Notes: generated by a model from the letters alone, not told the origin. DNA of 64,000 bases from Ulota crispa (GCA_963920765.1 OY987242.1:15524002-15588001); one strand, 5' to 3'; shown: positions 18,081-32,851, counted from the stretch's first letter. Made by a program: numbers and translations.

Positions 18081-18472
18081 TTCCCCGGCACTACCACATG
18101 TAAACCACTTTCATACCCGCCCTAAGTCACAGTCAAGTCCAAACCCTAATTTCTTCCAAGAGCGACAAAAAAAGAAAAAGAAAAAGCTCAATGTAGCCTA
18201 CATCATCCGCCGCATAGATTCGACGCGATGAAACCCGATCGTAAACCAGAACAAAAACAGAGAGGGATTAATTACAGAGCATTGCAGTCACTTCAATCCA
18301 TAAAACGAACTGAACTTTGAAAGTGCGAGATTCAAAGACAACACATTCTTCGACAAGATTCATGATGCTACCTGAAATGCTGGCAGCCAAGAAATGCATG
18401 AACCAATGCCACCACCAGAGACTGGGAACAAAAGCTAAAAGAATTTTCCTATAGGTTGAATGAGTGCTCTAG
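18081..18472 (-). promoter_or_regulatory. 5' leader and promoter region of the UKL gene
   Basis: On the minus strand, a donor-like CATTTCAG|GTAGCATC lies near 18373. Possible acceptors occur before the start codon, so a leader intron is possible. No TATA box or transcription start can be fixed. A CT-rich, leader-like plus-strand sequence begins soon after 18500, so the region may be a divergent promoter. Confidence 0.35.
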
Positions 18473-19160
18473 GTGGTTATTATAGCAAGACTCGTAGGTT
18501 CTGCGTCACTGATTTTTCCTTTTCATCCTTTGTGCTTTGCTTTCAGATCTTGTTCTTTCTTCCTTCGCTCTCGTCGTCCTTTCTTTCATTCTTTCTTCCA
18601 TTCTCCGTCGGTCGGTTTCAAATGTAGTGATGTGACCACACGCTCTTGGCTTGTGTGCAATCAGTGTGCATTTGCAACACATCCATACTGCTACAGTAAG
18701 TAGCTCCTACAGAATCTTCAACATCTGTGCTCGTGGATGCTATGTGACTTCCTTTCGAGCCTGAATCGATCCAATGTAATTATGACACGTCACAATTATT
18801 TGCGGAACAGCTAAATTAGTGCTCCCTTCCCGGATTCGAATTGTCGGCAAATGATATGTGCTACTTATTGCTCAAGAAAGTGAACTAATGTGAAGCTTTT
18901 CGGACGCGCTTGGATGTTGATGAATCGTTGCCGCTGTTCATTTCGTATTTGCACGTGGTAGTCTCTGTTGAACGGCCAGCCTTTATTCCGTCCTCATCGA
19001 CGCCATCAATTGAAGTCAAGAATTCAAGATGCATTCAAGTTCCTTAAGCGAATGCGGTTGGCTTTGGAAAAGAAACCAGGTCTACCAGATTTTAGCCTGC
19101 AAACGTGCGGAGTAAGTTGCAAATCTCTGAAGAGATCGTCGCAGGCCGTGTAAGTGAGGC
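18473..19160 (+). other. Exon-like region of unknown identity
   Basis: GC content is raised compared with intergenic DNA. A pyrimidine-rich stretch (18530-18610) is followed by a donor-like CTACA|GTAAGTA (about 18694). A second open stretch (18968-19112, encoding SRIQDAFKFLKRMRLALEKK) ends at the donor-like TGCGGA|GTAAGTTG. I recognise no family. It could be a divergent gene's leader and an exon, a lncRNA, or remnant sequence. Confidence 0.2.
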
Positions 19161-19269
19161 TACGGGTTTGATCGGATGATCCTGATACTGCAGATTTGCA
19201 GTTTCCGGAGCTCGCTTTCCAGCATCACTTCATCACCGTCTTTGTCTCCCAAGTGTAGCCCTAAAGATG

Positions 19270-19697
19270 CATGGGTAGTCACGGTTGATCTGAGATTGAA
19301 ATTTCCGTCAAGATTGAGAAATAGTTGAGTGAATGTAGGAGCTAATGAAAGGACTTCATGGAAGGACTTCATGGAAGGAGGTGTGACACCCTTTTTGTGG
19401 GTGCTGGAGAATGAAGAATGAAGAATGGAGAATGTTTTACTTAGGGGAAGGCAACACAGTCATTGATTGGAGGAGTAGAAAAAATAAGAGTGAAGCAATT
19501 CACAAGCGAGTAAATAGTCCAACCATGGTAAGAATTCTCACTCAAATAATTTTCTCTTGCCATTTCTCCACTCTTAGGGGAGGAGATTTTTTTTTCTCAA
19601 TTTTCACGGAACTGCGCTTGCGCAAGTCACGAAGGAAGCGCCATAGCGATTTTTAGTGAAGATTGAGAATGCGAAAATGCAACTGTGACTACTCCTA
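19270..19697. mobile_element. Family O element, copy 1
   Basis: The ends pair as TGGGTAGTCAC (left, 19272) and GTGACTACTCCTA (right, ending 19697). The interior (GGAGAATGAAGAATGAAGAA, GTGTGACACCC) aligns with the element at 61741-62157, which has matching ends TAGGGATAGTCAC. It is non-coding. A short tandem duplication, GGACTTCATGGAA, occurs at about 19351. Confidence 0.55.
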
Positions 19698-19766
19698 ATG
19701 CAAGGGCCTTCATGCAAAGGCCTTCACCCGACATTGGAAGCCTTTACACTTTACATGCTACAAGCT

Positions 19767-20198
19767 TAAGAGCATTTCCACCCATTGACTCAATACAAGC
19801 AAACAATGTGGCCAGTGAGTTTTATTCACTCTATGGATCTCCAACAAGGACTCCACTCGCTCAAATTTTAGAGCAAATTTCAAAGTAGGCTTGTCATATG
19901 AGGGCCTGGGACGGTGACCTTCCGAGAGACTCATCTTTTTTAGCAAGCTAAAATTTCAATCACTGTCTCAAAATTTTGTCCTTGCTTTCACAAAAGGTGC
20001 TATAAAGTTGACCTAGCCTAAGACCTTGGTGCCTCGTGGCCCAAACAATAACACCTGACACCGTGAAACCCGCAATGCAGTAGTAGTGCATCTTCATCGT
20101 TGGAGATTGCCTCTTCTACCCGCTTAGAAGAGCACTTTAAGGCTTGCTCAAAATGCTTTAGCAAGTCTAGATTTGATCGGATGGGTGGAGATGCCCTA
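19767..20198. mobile_element. Family N element, copy 1
   Basis: Terminal inverted repeats TAAGAGCATTTCCACCC (19767-19783) and GGGTGGAGATGCCCTA (20183-20198) enclose 432 bp of non-coding DNA. Related ends occur at 41094-41466, 37487-37635 and at the extreme right of the window. Confidence 0.6.
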
Positions 20199-20199
20199 A

Positions 20200-20564
20200 C
20201 CCCTAAACGACGAGGTGGACGTTTTTTGTTCACTAGTCATAGAAAAACATTCTACAAGCCAAAAAAAAGCCACTTTTGATGTGATTTTTTTAGAAGTGAT
20301 CATAGATACATGGTGTATCATGAGAGGCAAGAAAAAACCACGCTAAATATACTCATATTTTCAAGTAACATAAATTGTGAGAAGATTCATAAACATAGTG
20401 TTAGGTCCCATGCTGCCTTTCTAGCAATTTTCACAAGCGCATTGCGCACTATTGACTTCAACAACTTTTGGAAACAATATTATAGTGATCAAACACTTTC
20501 CACATCACTGCACAACACTGTAGGTAAACGGGCTGGTCACGGTGACCAACCCAGCATTTAAGGG
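20200..20564. mobile_element. TTAA-family element, subfamily G, copy 1
   Basis: It begins CCCCTAAACGACGAGGTGGAC and ends CCCAGCATTTAAGGG, with CTAA on the left and TTAA on the right (20565-20568). The interior matches 30215-30576, 45669-46022 (reversed) and 53051-53433. It abuts the N element directly. Confidence 0.65.
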
Positions 20565-20844
20565 TTAAGATGGAAGCACTCATACCCAATAACTTAAGTG
20601 ATTATGCAACAAAATACAGAGAGTTTGAGGCAACAAGTATTTTTCCCATGTAGGAAGATAAGAAATATTGAGATTGCAAATTTTTCATAATTTTATTTGT
20701 AGAACTAAAATTGCTGTGAATTTTGGGAGTCAACAAGTGTTCTAAACGCATGGCCAATGTTTAGATTCATGCAATTCAGGTAATAGCAAAACTACTTTCA
20801 ACTCATTGCTTCCTACTTCACTTTAGGACTTGTGGGGTGACATA

Positions 20845-21360
20845 GGGCTAGTTTCCATTGATAACCAAAACTGGAGGCCCACCCAAGTTTACCATTAGCA
20901 GAGAAAAGAAAAAACTTTGAAATATTGACAAGACGTATAGTTTTGAAAGTAAGTTTTGGTTTAGGATTTGGAAGGTCTAGGAATGTTATTTAACTTTTGT
21001 AGAGTTGGAGACTAGAGGTGTTATTGTGTTAAATAGAGCAATCACGCCAAGTGCTCTTGTGTGGTTGTCAAGCGTATGTGGGTGCAGATCATTGAACGGG
21101 AAGAGCCGATAAAACAATAGAAAGTCAGCCAAATTGAACGTGCAATAAACCGATTGAAATCTAATTAAATTGGCTAAAAACCAACTAAATTTTTGAAAAT
21201 TTCCAATTATAATGTAGGTATAAGGTGAATAGCCGATGCATCCATTGAAAAAACCAGATGAAAACAAGAAGTGTAGGCTTTTAACAGAAAAAATTCAAAA
21301 TCTCCCTGCACACTGGTGCAGATGTTCTAAGGGCAAGCCAAAAATACAAAGGGTTTTGTT
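20845..21360. repeat. Dispersed repeat related to 38285-38400
   Basis: GCTAGTTTCCATTGATAACC and the following 100 bases resemble the stretch from 38290 (CAGTTTCCATGGTTGATCAA). No paired end could be fixed. The remainder is AT-rich and unassigned. Confidence 0.4.
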
Positions 21361-21369
21361 CAAGGGATG

Positions 21370-21560
21370 TTTAAGGTAGCCGCATCCACAGGCGTGACGT
21401 CCCCATGGACGTCACTGACAATGTCAGGGTGCTTATGGATAAGTAAGTGATATTTATGAGTGACAAAGTGATGGTTGTGGGTGACTCCATGACAATTTTG
21501 AGTACCCATCGCACTATTTGAGAACCAGCAAGCCTTGTTTTTAGCATCTCTTACACATGG
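21370..21560 (+). repeat. Dispersed repeat L, copy 1
   Basis: It begins TAAGGTAGCCGCATCC and contains GGACGTCACTGACAATGTCA. An inverted copy lies at 53675-53876. It is non-coding; class unknown. Confidence 0.55.
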
Positions 21561-21922
21561 TCCTTACAATTTCAGTGATTTTGGACTTTAAAAGATTTTT
21601 GTGAACAAATGCGTGCAATTGAAACCTTGAAATTGATGCCAATATTTTTGGTTTCCATTTCCTAACTTACAGTATTTTTTTCAAAATTATTCAATTATTT
21701 TACCTACTCCAAAACCCTTATTTCCACGCTTATGGGTGCGCCTCCTTTACATGTATTGCAGAACACAAGTTTTGCATTCTGACACCCCTACTGAACCCTC
21801 CGTACAAAAGACAAAGACATCATACGAGAATACGGGAACGCGAGATGTGAACTTGGTCGTCTTCCCACCGCCGAACACCTCGTGGCTCGTGTAGCCGCGG
21901 CATCCCGACCCCTACGACGGCT

Positions 21923-22102
21923 ATGGCCGTGGCCATGGCCATGGCCACAACACAAATCTCGTTGCACGAAACCCTACGCCCCCAAACGCCTAACGCTTAC
22001 CTCGCCCGATTCGCACTCCAGCACGCAGCGCCAGGTGCTTCCGATACCGATTCCCCTCGTCAGATCAATTTCGTAGCTCGAGTGATGCTGGCTCTCGTTT
22101 GA
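21923..22102 (+). CDS. Small upstream ORF, 59 aa
   Basis: It starts MAVAMAMATTQISLHETLRP and ends ARVMLALV before TGA. Codon choice and composition look protein-like (few rare-looking runs, GC-rich) rather than like random AT-rich DNA. It lies about 740 bp upstream of the bZIP start. If the bZIP transcript begins this far up it would be a regulatory upstream ORF. Otherwise it may be the first exon of something else or a remnant. I do not recognise the peptide. Confidence 0.3.
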   Translation: MAVAMAMATTQISLHETLRPQTPNAYLARFALQHAAPGASDTDSPRQINFVARVMLALV

Positions 22103-22712
22103 ATGACTGATTGCAAGAGCAAGGCGAAGCTCAATTTTGGCTATGGCCATGTCCCACCCTATCCGCCCTTCAGGACCCCACCCCCTTCCGCGTGCGGGAA
22201 TTTTTTAAGTTAAGGGATGGCGAAGAAAGTGCAGGAGCTCGGATGCTTTCCTTGAGTTAAGGGAGAGAAGGAAGGGTTTCGTGGAGGTAGCTGGGAGGAC
22301 GAAGCAGCTTTAGACGTTCCTGTAGAGCACGCGTGTACGGTTAGTTGCGCCGTTTGGATTTGCTGATTGATTCGTTCCCTTGCGGTTGGAGTGGTGTGCG
22401 CCTCTTTTTAAATTGATATTCTTTTGCTCCTTTTTCGTGTGTGTGTGGGGTCGTGTGTGAGGTTTATGTGCGTATCTGATTTAGAGAAGATTAGTCGCAT
22501 GTCGTGGAGGTGAGGATGTTAGTTGTTGATTAGGGGAGTAATGCTAGTTACTTGATTTCATTGAGAGTGTACATGTGTGTGTGCCCGAGATTTTTGGTTG
22601 AAGTAGCGGCACTCCGGCCGTTGTTCGATCTGCTGAGGGATTAGGGATTGTAGTGAAAGAGCAAAGAGGTGGCACTTCGGTGATCTTGCAACAGGAAGAA
22701 CCATCCAAGACT

Positions 22713-22811
22713 ATGCTCAGTGCGTTCCTAACAAGCACTGCGGCGATAAGTTTGTGCTGCAGCAACTCAGAATCCGTGTTCGCACCATTTGGAAATAAAG
22801 CCTCTATATAA
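22713..22811 (+). CDS. Upstream ORF, 32 aa, just before the bZIP start
   Basis: It runs from ATG (MLSAFLTSTAAISLCCSNSE) to TAA at 22809-22811, 29 nt before the bZIP ATG, in a different frame. If it lies in the leader, ribosomes would have to leak past it or reinitiate, which would lower bZIP translation. Its stop codon overlaps the TATA-like box, so it may instead be untranscribed promoter. Confidence 0.3.
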   Translation: MLSAFLTSTAAISLCCSNSESVFAPFGNKASI

Positions 22812-22813
22812 AA
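22804..22813 (+). promoter_or_regulatory. TATA-box-like sequence
   Basis: CTATATAAAA fits the plant TATA consensus but lies only about 27 nt from the ATG at 22841. Initiation about 30 nt downstream would give almost no leader. It could drive a short-leader transcript or be chance. Confidence 0.35.
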
Positions 22814-22840
22814 GGGACAGGAACAGAGAATTTTGACGCG

Positions 22841-25557
<2,717 letters not shown>

Positions 25558-26240
25558 AGAAACGTGACGGAAAACTCCAAGACTACTTTAACAAGATGTC
25601 ACAAAGGTAACCGGAGCTGTAATTCTACGTTGGTTTTAAGATCCAGTATTTGACTTACCTGGCAGGTCTTTTTGTTGGATTGTTTTCTCAGACGATGTTG
25701 GAAGTCTTTTACAGGAAGTTGAAGGCCTTTTCCTCGTCAGACTTCTGTACAGCGAGTGGGCGGATATGACAACCTGACCTCGGATCTGTTGGTGTATCTA
25801 TGGAGGTGACAGCCGGGGGCACATTTGTTACCATTTACCATTTATTGCAGAGAATACCTTCATTTTCGCTGGGGTCAAACGAATGTTGTGCAAGCCTCTC
25901 TGCATTTGCAGGGTAAGATTTAATTTGGTGAAGCCCTCACAGGGCATTTATGGATTTAATTTCAGGCCGTTTTCTTAGTTTTTGCACCCCCTGATCAACG
26001 TCACACAAGGGCCTGTAGTGTGATCATTCCCTCGTAAGATAAGTTTTTTATATCTGTTTGTTTACACACATCGTATGCTCCTTGTCGCTGTTGTAGCTGT
26101 AGATTCAAAGCTGGGTGTTCATGGGCTGTGTTTCTGTTTAACGTCCATTTCAAGGAGAGAACGTTGTCAGTGGTGTTGTGAATCTACTCCTGGTTTTATT
26201 TTAGTGATGTTTGTTGGAGGGTAGTTGGGGAAAATTTCTT
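25558..26240 (+). other. Probable 3' UTR and downstream flank of the bZIP gene
   Basis: Composition stays less AT-rich than intergenic DNA up to about 26200, then changes at a MITE (26251). The poly(A) site is not identifiable with certainty. Confidence 0.4.
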
Positions 26241-26250
26241 GGATGTACGG

Positions 26251-26433
26251 TGCATGACACTTATAACCAACAACTCTCAAATCTGCAAAAAAAGCTATAA
26301 AAATCCAAGACCACTATTATGAAACTAGGTTTTGTTCTTCTTGGTAGTGAATTGCTTTTGAATTGATGGGTATATTTGTTGTGCTTCAATAGTTGTTTTC
26401 ACAGCAATAATTGTTGGTTATAAGTGTCATGCA
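26251..26433. mobile_element. MITE, family C, copy 2
   Basis: Ends TGCATGACACTTATAACCAA and, reversed on the right, the same block (TTGGTTATAAGTGTCATGCA, ending 26433) form a 20-bp perfect inverted repeat. 183 bp, homologous to 2866-3074. It marks the edge of the bZIP 3' flank. Confidence 0.85.
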
Positions 26434-26605
26434 CTAAATTATTGGTTTGATGTAGGCTATTACTTGGTGCCTAGTTATCTTTTTGCTTAACATCTCTTGT
26501 CTCACAATCTTGGTCTCCAAACTGCTTTTGGTTATATTGATTTTTGTAATGCTTTGATAGATGATAGTGGTTTGTGCAAAAGGGGCAATAACTTTTAACT
26601 CTTAA

Positions 26606-27143
26606 CCCCTCAAGGCCCAAGGGGGTAATGGCAAAACATAGATGTGTTCTAAAATGGTACTTTTGTAATTTTGATGAAATTTGCTTCAAAAGAGAAAATA
26701 AGAATCATAATGTTTAGTAATTATCCATATGGTCAAACACTTAGAAAAAGTTTTAGATTTTCATGTAATGAATCTAAAGCATTTATCATTTAATATTCAC
26801 CAAAATTACAAATTTTAATCATAGATTTCAAATTTTGATATGATTGGTTGAAAATAGAGATTTCTCTTAATCTTCAAAAATGTAATCTTTTGAAAGGCGA
26901 GAACTTCATTAGCTTTTTGAAATAGTAAATTTTATAATACTAGCAATTGTTGAAATGTTTATCTTCAAAAAATTCTCCTTGGAGTTTAATTTGGATTGAC
27001 ATGATTCAAGTTACGTTGGAAAGTAGACTTGATTTTCTATTGCAAATATATATATATATATATATAATTTATTTATTTATTGATCTCAGGCAGCCGGAAA
27101 AAATGAGCAGCAACTAAAAAATGGTTGAGTGGGCGCTTAGGGG
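26606..27143. mobile_element. TTAA-flanked element T13 (538 bp)
   Basis: It starts CCCCTCAAGGCCCAAGGGGG and ends GAGTGGGCGCTTAGGGG, flanked by TTAA at 26602-26605 and 27144-27147. A short (TA)n run lies at about 27046-27066. A truncated inverted copy is at 55736-56120. Confidence 0.75.
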
Positions 27144-27147
27144 TTAA

Positions 27148-27400
27148 ACAATGGGTTGGTCACTATGGCCAAAAAGTGGGTTGTAAATAATTGCAAATTG
27201 TGCAAGAAGAAATAGAAATAGTTGTAGGTTGTAAGAGAAGTGAGTGGTGTAGTGAAGTGCTCATACAATTTAATACTGTTGACAAAAGTTGCATAAGTTA
27301 GCATTGTATGATGCCCCAATGGAAATTGCAAGAAGGGCAACATGTGGCCTAGCATTGTCATTATGAATCTCCTCATAATTTGAGGTACTTAAAAATATGA

Positions 27401-27439
<39 letters not shown>

Positions 27440-29919
27440 TAAAGTAGGAGCCTAACCCTCACTAACTCCATGCCCTTTTCTACAACCTTCTAGAATTTTG
27501 TGGTGGAAGGTGAAGTAATAAAGGACACTCTAGATGTAGAACACCAAGCACCTTCCCACTATGTATTTGTCCAAAATCTTCTTGAATTTTTTGGTGGAAG
27601 TTGAAACAATAAAGAATACCTCAAATATAAAACACCAAACTCCCTTCAAACATGTTTCAGGAAATCAACAAAACTTTAATTACCCCCTAGCAAAGTATAA
27701 AAGTAGCATTGTGATGAAAGGCGATTCTTATTTTTGGTTTCAAAAGAAGACCAAAATCACTTTGTTCAAGGTTGGATTTTGAACCAATCACAAGATATTG
27801 ATTTCTTATGAAGTACATCATGATTAAATTCTAAACCAACTAATTTGTGAGATATGGTTTTTTATTAAATGTTGCATTATTCATACATATCCAATTCACG
27901 CAAAGCGTGTGCGTATGTATATATGTAGGTAGGTAGTGACATCTTGAAAATAAAAACTATTACGTCACTATTTTTTTTAATTTTAAGATCACATTTGAGC
28001 TCTTGGCAAAGTTTCCATACTCCTATTACTTTCCAATATTAATTTTTTTTAATGAATGGATGGAAGTTAAAAAATGTTATATGGCTATATTATGTAAAAA
28101 AGGAAATAACAATAATTGGGAGAACTTGATATCATGAGAGGAATTTTTCATGTGCTTTGGATTAATGACAAGTGGTTTCATTCATAGGGAGCATTCAATG
28201 ATGGAAGAAAATGGACTACCCATTTGTAACATTGAGGACAAACTTTGAAACACATGGAAATCCTTCATTTGTGTTTGTCCAAGGCATTAATGTACTTGAT
28301 AAATGTAATAGCCTTTAAAATGCAATAGCTGTTAGAGATTTGGTTTTTTTTTGTTCTTTTTGTTTTTGTGATTTTCAATAAAGGTGAATTTTTTCAATTT
28401 GTGATTTGGATATTTACACTTCATCAAGGTTTTTGCAAACCAAATTTGTGGGCTAAATTTGAAGTGTGAATTTCAAACACAAAGTCCACATTGGGTGTTT
28501 TTCATGTCTCTACTGGCTATGAAAACTTGTGACAATATTCCTAATGCAATTAAAAAGCATTTGAACCAATAACTTCAATACCCACAATGCAAAAAATGTT
28601 CTTGACATTCAATCAAAGGTTCCTGAAAATTGGAGCAAATGTTTTAAAAAACGAATAGTACATACTTTAAATGATAATATCTATCAAAACCATAGAATCA
28701 AACCTCACAAAAATTTCACCATGAATTTTTGCATAAATCCAATGTAAGAACCTACTTTTAGATTTGTAGAAAATAGAAAAAGATTATTCTTGGGATCAAA
28801 TGAGATAGCAAATGACAAATTTTAAGTGTTTTTAGAGAAAATGGGCTTTGTCTTTTAGAGATTGAGAAAAACTAGAATATTTTGTGCAATAATACAAAAT
28901 TACCATTTTTCCTCCAAATACAATCATGGAAGCATTTTAGAGTGAAATCTGACTGGGATCCCAAGATAGAGTGCAAAGCCCAAAAAAAATTGATTTGCAT
29001 CCTTCTGAAGATGAAGACTTGAGTAGGCATGTAGAGGTCACATCCCCGGATTAAGCTTAGACCTCTCCAATTTCAACCGATCATATTTTGAGAATTTCCC
29101 AAACAGACTTGGGATATGGTGTGACCAGACCCCTCCGTCAAAGTTTGAAATTAGCTGGGGTAACTCAGCCGAATCAACTGGGCACCGGTGCTTGACTCTC
29201 TACAGGAACTGCCACTCATCTGGACTTCTGGAGGTTGAGTGATTGCTATAAATTCTCCGACATGGTCTCAGTGTCTGGGGAGACTTTGAGCTTTCCTCTG
29301 TAAGGGCGTCTTTCCATGTTAGAGGGTGGGGGTGGAATCAGGTTTTCTTTTGGTTTTCTCACCAATGCTTGGTGGCATTTTTTGAAAATGGTTTGTAGCT
29401 TGCTGCTGGCTCTATCTCTATTTTGGTTGGAGCTGAAGGTGGCACCAATGCATGGATTTTTGGAGCATCATGGGATTTGTTTTGTAGGTAAAAAATATTC
29501 ATTAGTCATTTTTTGAAAACATCCAAATAACCATTGCCATTACTTAAGAAATGTATTGAATTGGATTAGGCAACACCTCAAAAAAATTAAAATGCTCAAA
29601 TAATTTCAAAATGATGGCATCAATTTTCAATTTGATAAGGATTTTATGAAAGCCTAGGCTGCAATGCAATTTTCCTAATTGCAATCTAGCATTTTTTGAA
29701 ATTTTTCCCCCTTTTTTCCTATAGGCTTGAAGCTAGCCTTTTTTTTTTTTGAGGCAACTGGGCCTTAAATTGCCAAAAAAAAAAAAAAAAAAAAAAACTA
29801 GGTGGAATTCACCAATAATTGGTCAAATGGGATTTCAGAAAAATTGGGACTTCCATATGATATATTATCAGTGAGATAGAGTGAGCTTCACCCCCCACCC
29901 CCTCACATGGAAGGGTGTT
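27148..29919. other. AT-rich intergenic DNA with a TA run and a GC-richer patch
   Basis: It contains a (TA)n run at about 27404-27434 and a homopolymer A run near 29775-29798. A less AT-rich patch at 29030-29330 resembles neither gene nor any repeat defined here. No conserved ORF. Confidence 0.4.
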
Positions 29920-29923
29920 TTAA

Positions 29924-30932
29924 CCCCTGAAGGACCTTGGAATATCTTGAGCTTCTACAATTTTGCTCTAATTTGAACAAAAAGCCAACATTTTGATAAG
30001 TTGTATCAGTTTTTTTTTGAATTGTAACCGTGTAAAATCAAACTAGGCATGTTAGACATCACATTAGAAAAGAAGATACAACATCTCTTATGGATTGAAA
30101 GATTATAATGTTTGATCAGGAGGGTGTTAAACTATGAAAGTCATTTGAAGTCTTTCAATCCTCTTTTCACATGTCAAATCTAAAAACTTGGTCACCAAAA
30201 AAATATGAGATTAACCCCTATATGTCGAGTAGGACAAAAAATGTCCTTTGGCTCTGAAAAAATATCTTGTGATTCTGAAAAAACTTGTTTTCATCTGATT
30301 TTTTTTTCAGAAGTGACCATAAACACATGGTCCATCATGGAAGACAAAAATTTACCTCATGAGATGCATTCATATTTTTTTGTAACCTAGATTGTGATAA
30401 GGTTCAAAAACATGGTGTTAGGTCCCAAGCTGCCCTTTTTGCAATTTTCATGAGGGCACCATGCACTATTGACTTTTCCAACTTTTTGAAGCAATACTAC
30501 TGGTGTCCATGTGCAAAAACATTGTAGACTGCTATAGGCAAGGCAAGCCACGGTGATCCATCCGTCCTTTAAGGGTTAAAGGGCTTAACATGCATAGCCT
30601 CAATCAATTTATGACTTCTCATAATCTACTCTACAATTTTTTTAAATGAATTTCTAATGTGATTTTTTCTCAAGGATCTAGTGTGTTTGAGGCTCATTCT
30701 CAAGAGCCCTCAACACTACATAAAGTCAAGATTGCAATGGACACCCATGCACAAAATATTGAATAGAAAAATCATAATCAATCATTTGCAAAATTAGATT
30801 GTTGAATTTAAAACTAAACTTCAAAAAGAAAATTTCAAAAATATAAACTACTAAAAATAGTAATATGATAAGGTTTTATTCAACTTCAAAAATTGGTCAA
30901 GGACGTAATCTGTCCTTAGGGTCCTTTAGGGG
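29924..30932. mobile_element. TTAA-flanked element T17, split by a nested G element
   Basis: It begins CCCCTGAAGGACCTTGG after TTAA (29920-29923) and ends GGTCCTTTAGGGG before TTAA (30933-30936). It aligns, reversed, with 3265-3900 and 42759-43389 except for 30215-30576 plus one TTAA. Removing that insert leaves about 643 bp, close to the 631 and 636 bp of the relatives. Confidence 0.85.
30215..30576. mobile_element. TTAA-family element, subfamily G, copy 2, nested in T17
   Basis: It begins CCCCTATATGTCGAGTAGGA and ends CCGTCCTTTAAGGG, with TTAA at 30211-30214 and 30577-30580. The host site in the relative at 43103-43135 (read reversed) is AATATGAGGTTAAAAGACAT. Here it reads AATATGAGA-TTAA-element-TTAA-AGGGC. 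This shows a TTAA target duplication directly. Confidence 0.9.
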
Positions 30933-30936
30933 TTAA

Positions 30937-32851
30937 AAGTCCTACATTTCTCATTTTCAATTGATTTACCTGGTGCATGCACTAGAACTTGCCTATAATC
31001 TCATACATTATACTATAAGTAGACATTTTCCAAATCAAGTCAATTTTTATCCAGTAGATTCAAATTTCAACCTGTTCTTTTTTTTTTTATACATTTTTTT
31101 GCTAATTTTTTAATTATTTTTTAGATCTCCACGCTCATTGCATGGTCCTTATATTCTTGTGGATTGTGAGCTAATTAGCATCATCAAATACCTTCCTCGA
31201 TTTTGCACATATTATTGTGCTGCAGACTAACAATGCTAACTTGCACTTATTCAAGAAACAAGTGAAATTGCAAGGCACACTAGTAAACCAATTCAAGTTA
31301 ACTTAGGTGAATTCATTATAATGTAAGCTACATCAGTTAAACATTGTTTCAAATAGTGTGGTCTATTTGACCAAAATTCCCAAGAGATTTTGCAAGTTTG
31401 TGGCCCAATTAGAGAGTGTGTGAAGGATGCTTTATTATTGTGCCACCAAGTTGTCAATTAAAGGGCAATGAAAATTCATGACCAAAACTCTTGTTGTAAA
31501 ACAAGAGCAAGAGGTAAGTCGCATATTTTGACTAGTTAGGAATATTCACTCAAACTAGAGTGAAGGATCTTGCGCTTTTCAAAGTCTTCTAGTAATTGAA
31601 GTAATTTGTGTAGCGTTCTCAAGAAATTAAATTTTTGTAATTAGCTCAAATTCTTATAGGCTAATTGAGCTCAAATTTTGATGTTGTCAATGCTATATTC
31701 ATTTTTTTGTAGGCAAAAAAAACAATTAGTGTACGCTTAGAATATTTTTTTTTTGTCTTTTACTTAGTTTTAACATTAGATAAAGGAGTTTTCACCATTG
31801 TCTTTGCTACATTTTATGCTAGAGCATCACCAATGCACATACCAAATGTAGATATAGAATAAGAAAGATAACATTCTAAAATTATTTCTAGGAAATATGG
31901 CAAAGTTGGTTTAAGTACAACGTGTTCTGCAAAGCCCTTTTTTTCTCACAATAGAGAGTTGTTTGGCATGCGCTTCTTTATGCAAGGAAAAATTATTCTC
32001 TTCACACAACTTGGATTCCTTGTTGGTTCAATAGGAGGTTTCAGATATCTCAAAAAAACGGTAAACTAATGGTTATAAACAAGTTTTTTTCATTAATGAA
32101 TATGCTGCCACGACCTCCGAAGGTTGTCATGACTCGTTTACGGAGTGACTTGACCAAATTATTCTTCAATTTCATTCACGTGAACGAAATTGGTGGTGAA
32201 CAACATATTTGAAACCCCCTAATGTAGAAGATGAAATTTGCAGCATACAAAACCAAAAATGCAGATACCACGTCCAAGTTGAATTGGCATTCCCAACTTT
32301 CTACACCTCACATATGACCCTTTCTCCCAATTAAGCGCTTCCTCAAGTGTACCATTGATGATCCTCTTACAGATTTTTGATGCATAAAGATATTGAAAGC
32401 CCAAAAACAAACATAAAATAATATGTAAAAATAGAAGGTGGACTATTGTATTAACAAGATTTCCCATAACAAAATGAGGTGACAAAAATTAGACAAAACA
32501 AGATGTAATTTCATATCCTACAAAAAAGGACCATTTAGTTGCTCATTCACCAAGTGAATCACAAAATCATTCATAATTTCAAGTAATGGATTACCACACA
32601 TTCAATACTACTACGTAGCGCCACATTCGTTAAATTGGGAAAACGCAATTTTCCAATTGTACTTCACCTTACACCCAAAAAGTTATCTTAAACCATTTAA
32701 ACGCCAGATTTAAAGGTATCCGATTTAGTTTGAGCCACTAAGATTTTATCCCTTGCAAATGACCACAAAAAACGCTGCTTAATCCTAAAGTTTGGTTTAA
32801 GGTGATTACCTTAAACCTAATTTATTCTCAAAATGGGTGTTTAGTCCCAAA
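30937..32851. other. AT-rich intergenic DNA with a weak dispersed repeat
   Basis: Around 32615 the sequence CGCCACATTCGTTAAATTGG resembles the ends of a short repeat at 48482-48600. Otherwise nothing is recognised. Confidence 0.4.

Larger units (their letters stand above)
21840..22840 (+). promoter_or_regulatory. GC-rich promoter and 5' leader region of the bZIP gene
   Basis: GC content rises sharply from about 21780, as expected for the start of a plant gene in AT-rich DNA. The stretch holds at least two small ORFs (21923-22102 and 22713-22811) and a TATA-like box at 22804-22813. The transcription start cannot be set from sequence alone, so how much of this is promoter and how much leader is open. 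Confidence 0.45.
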
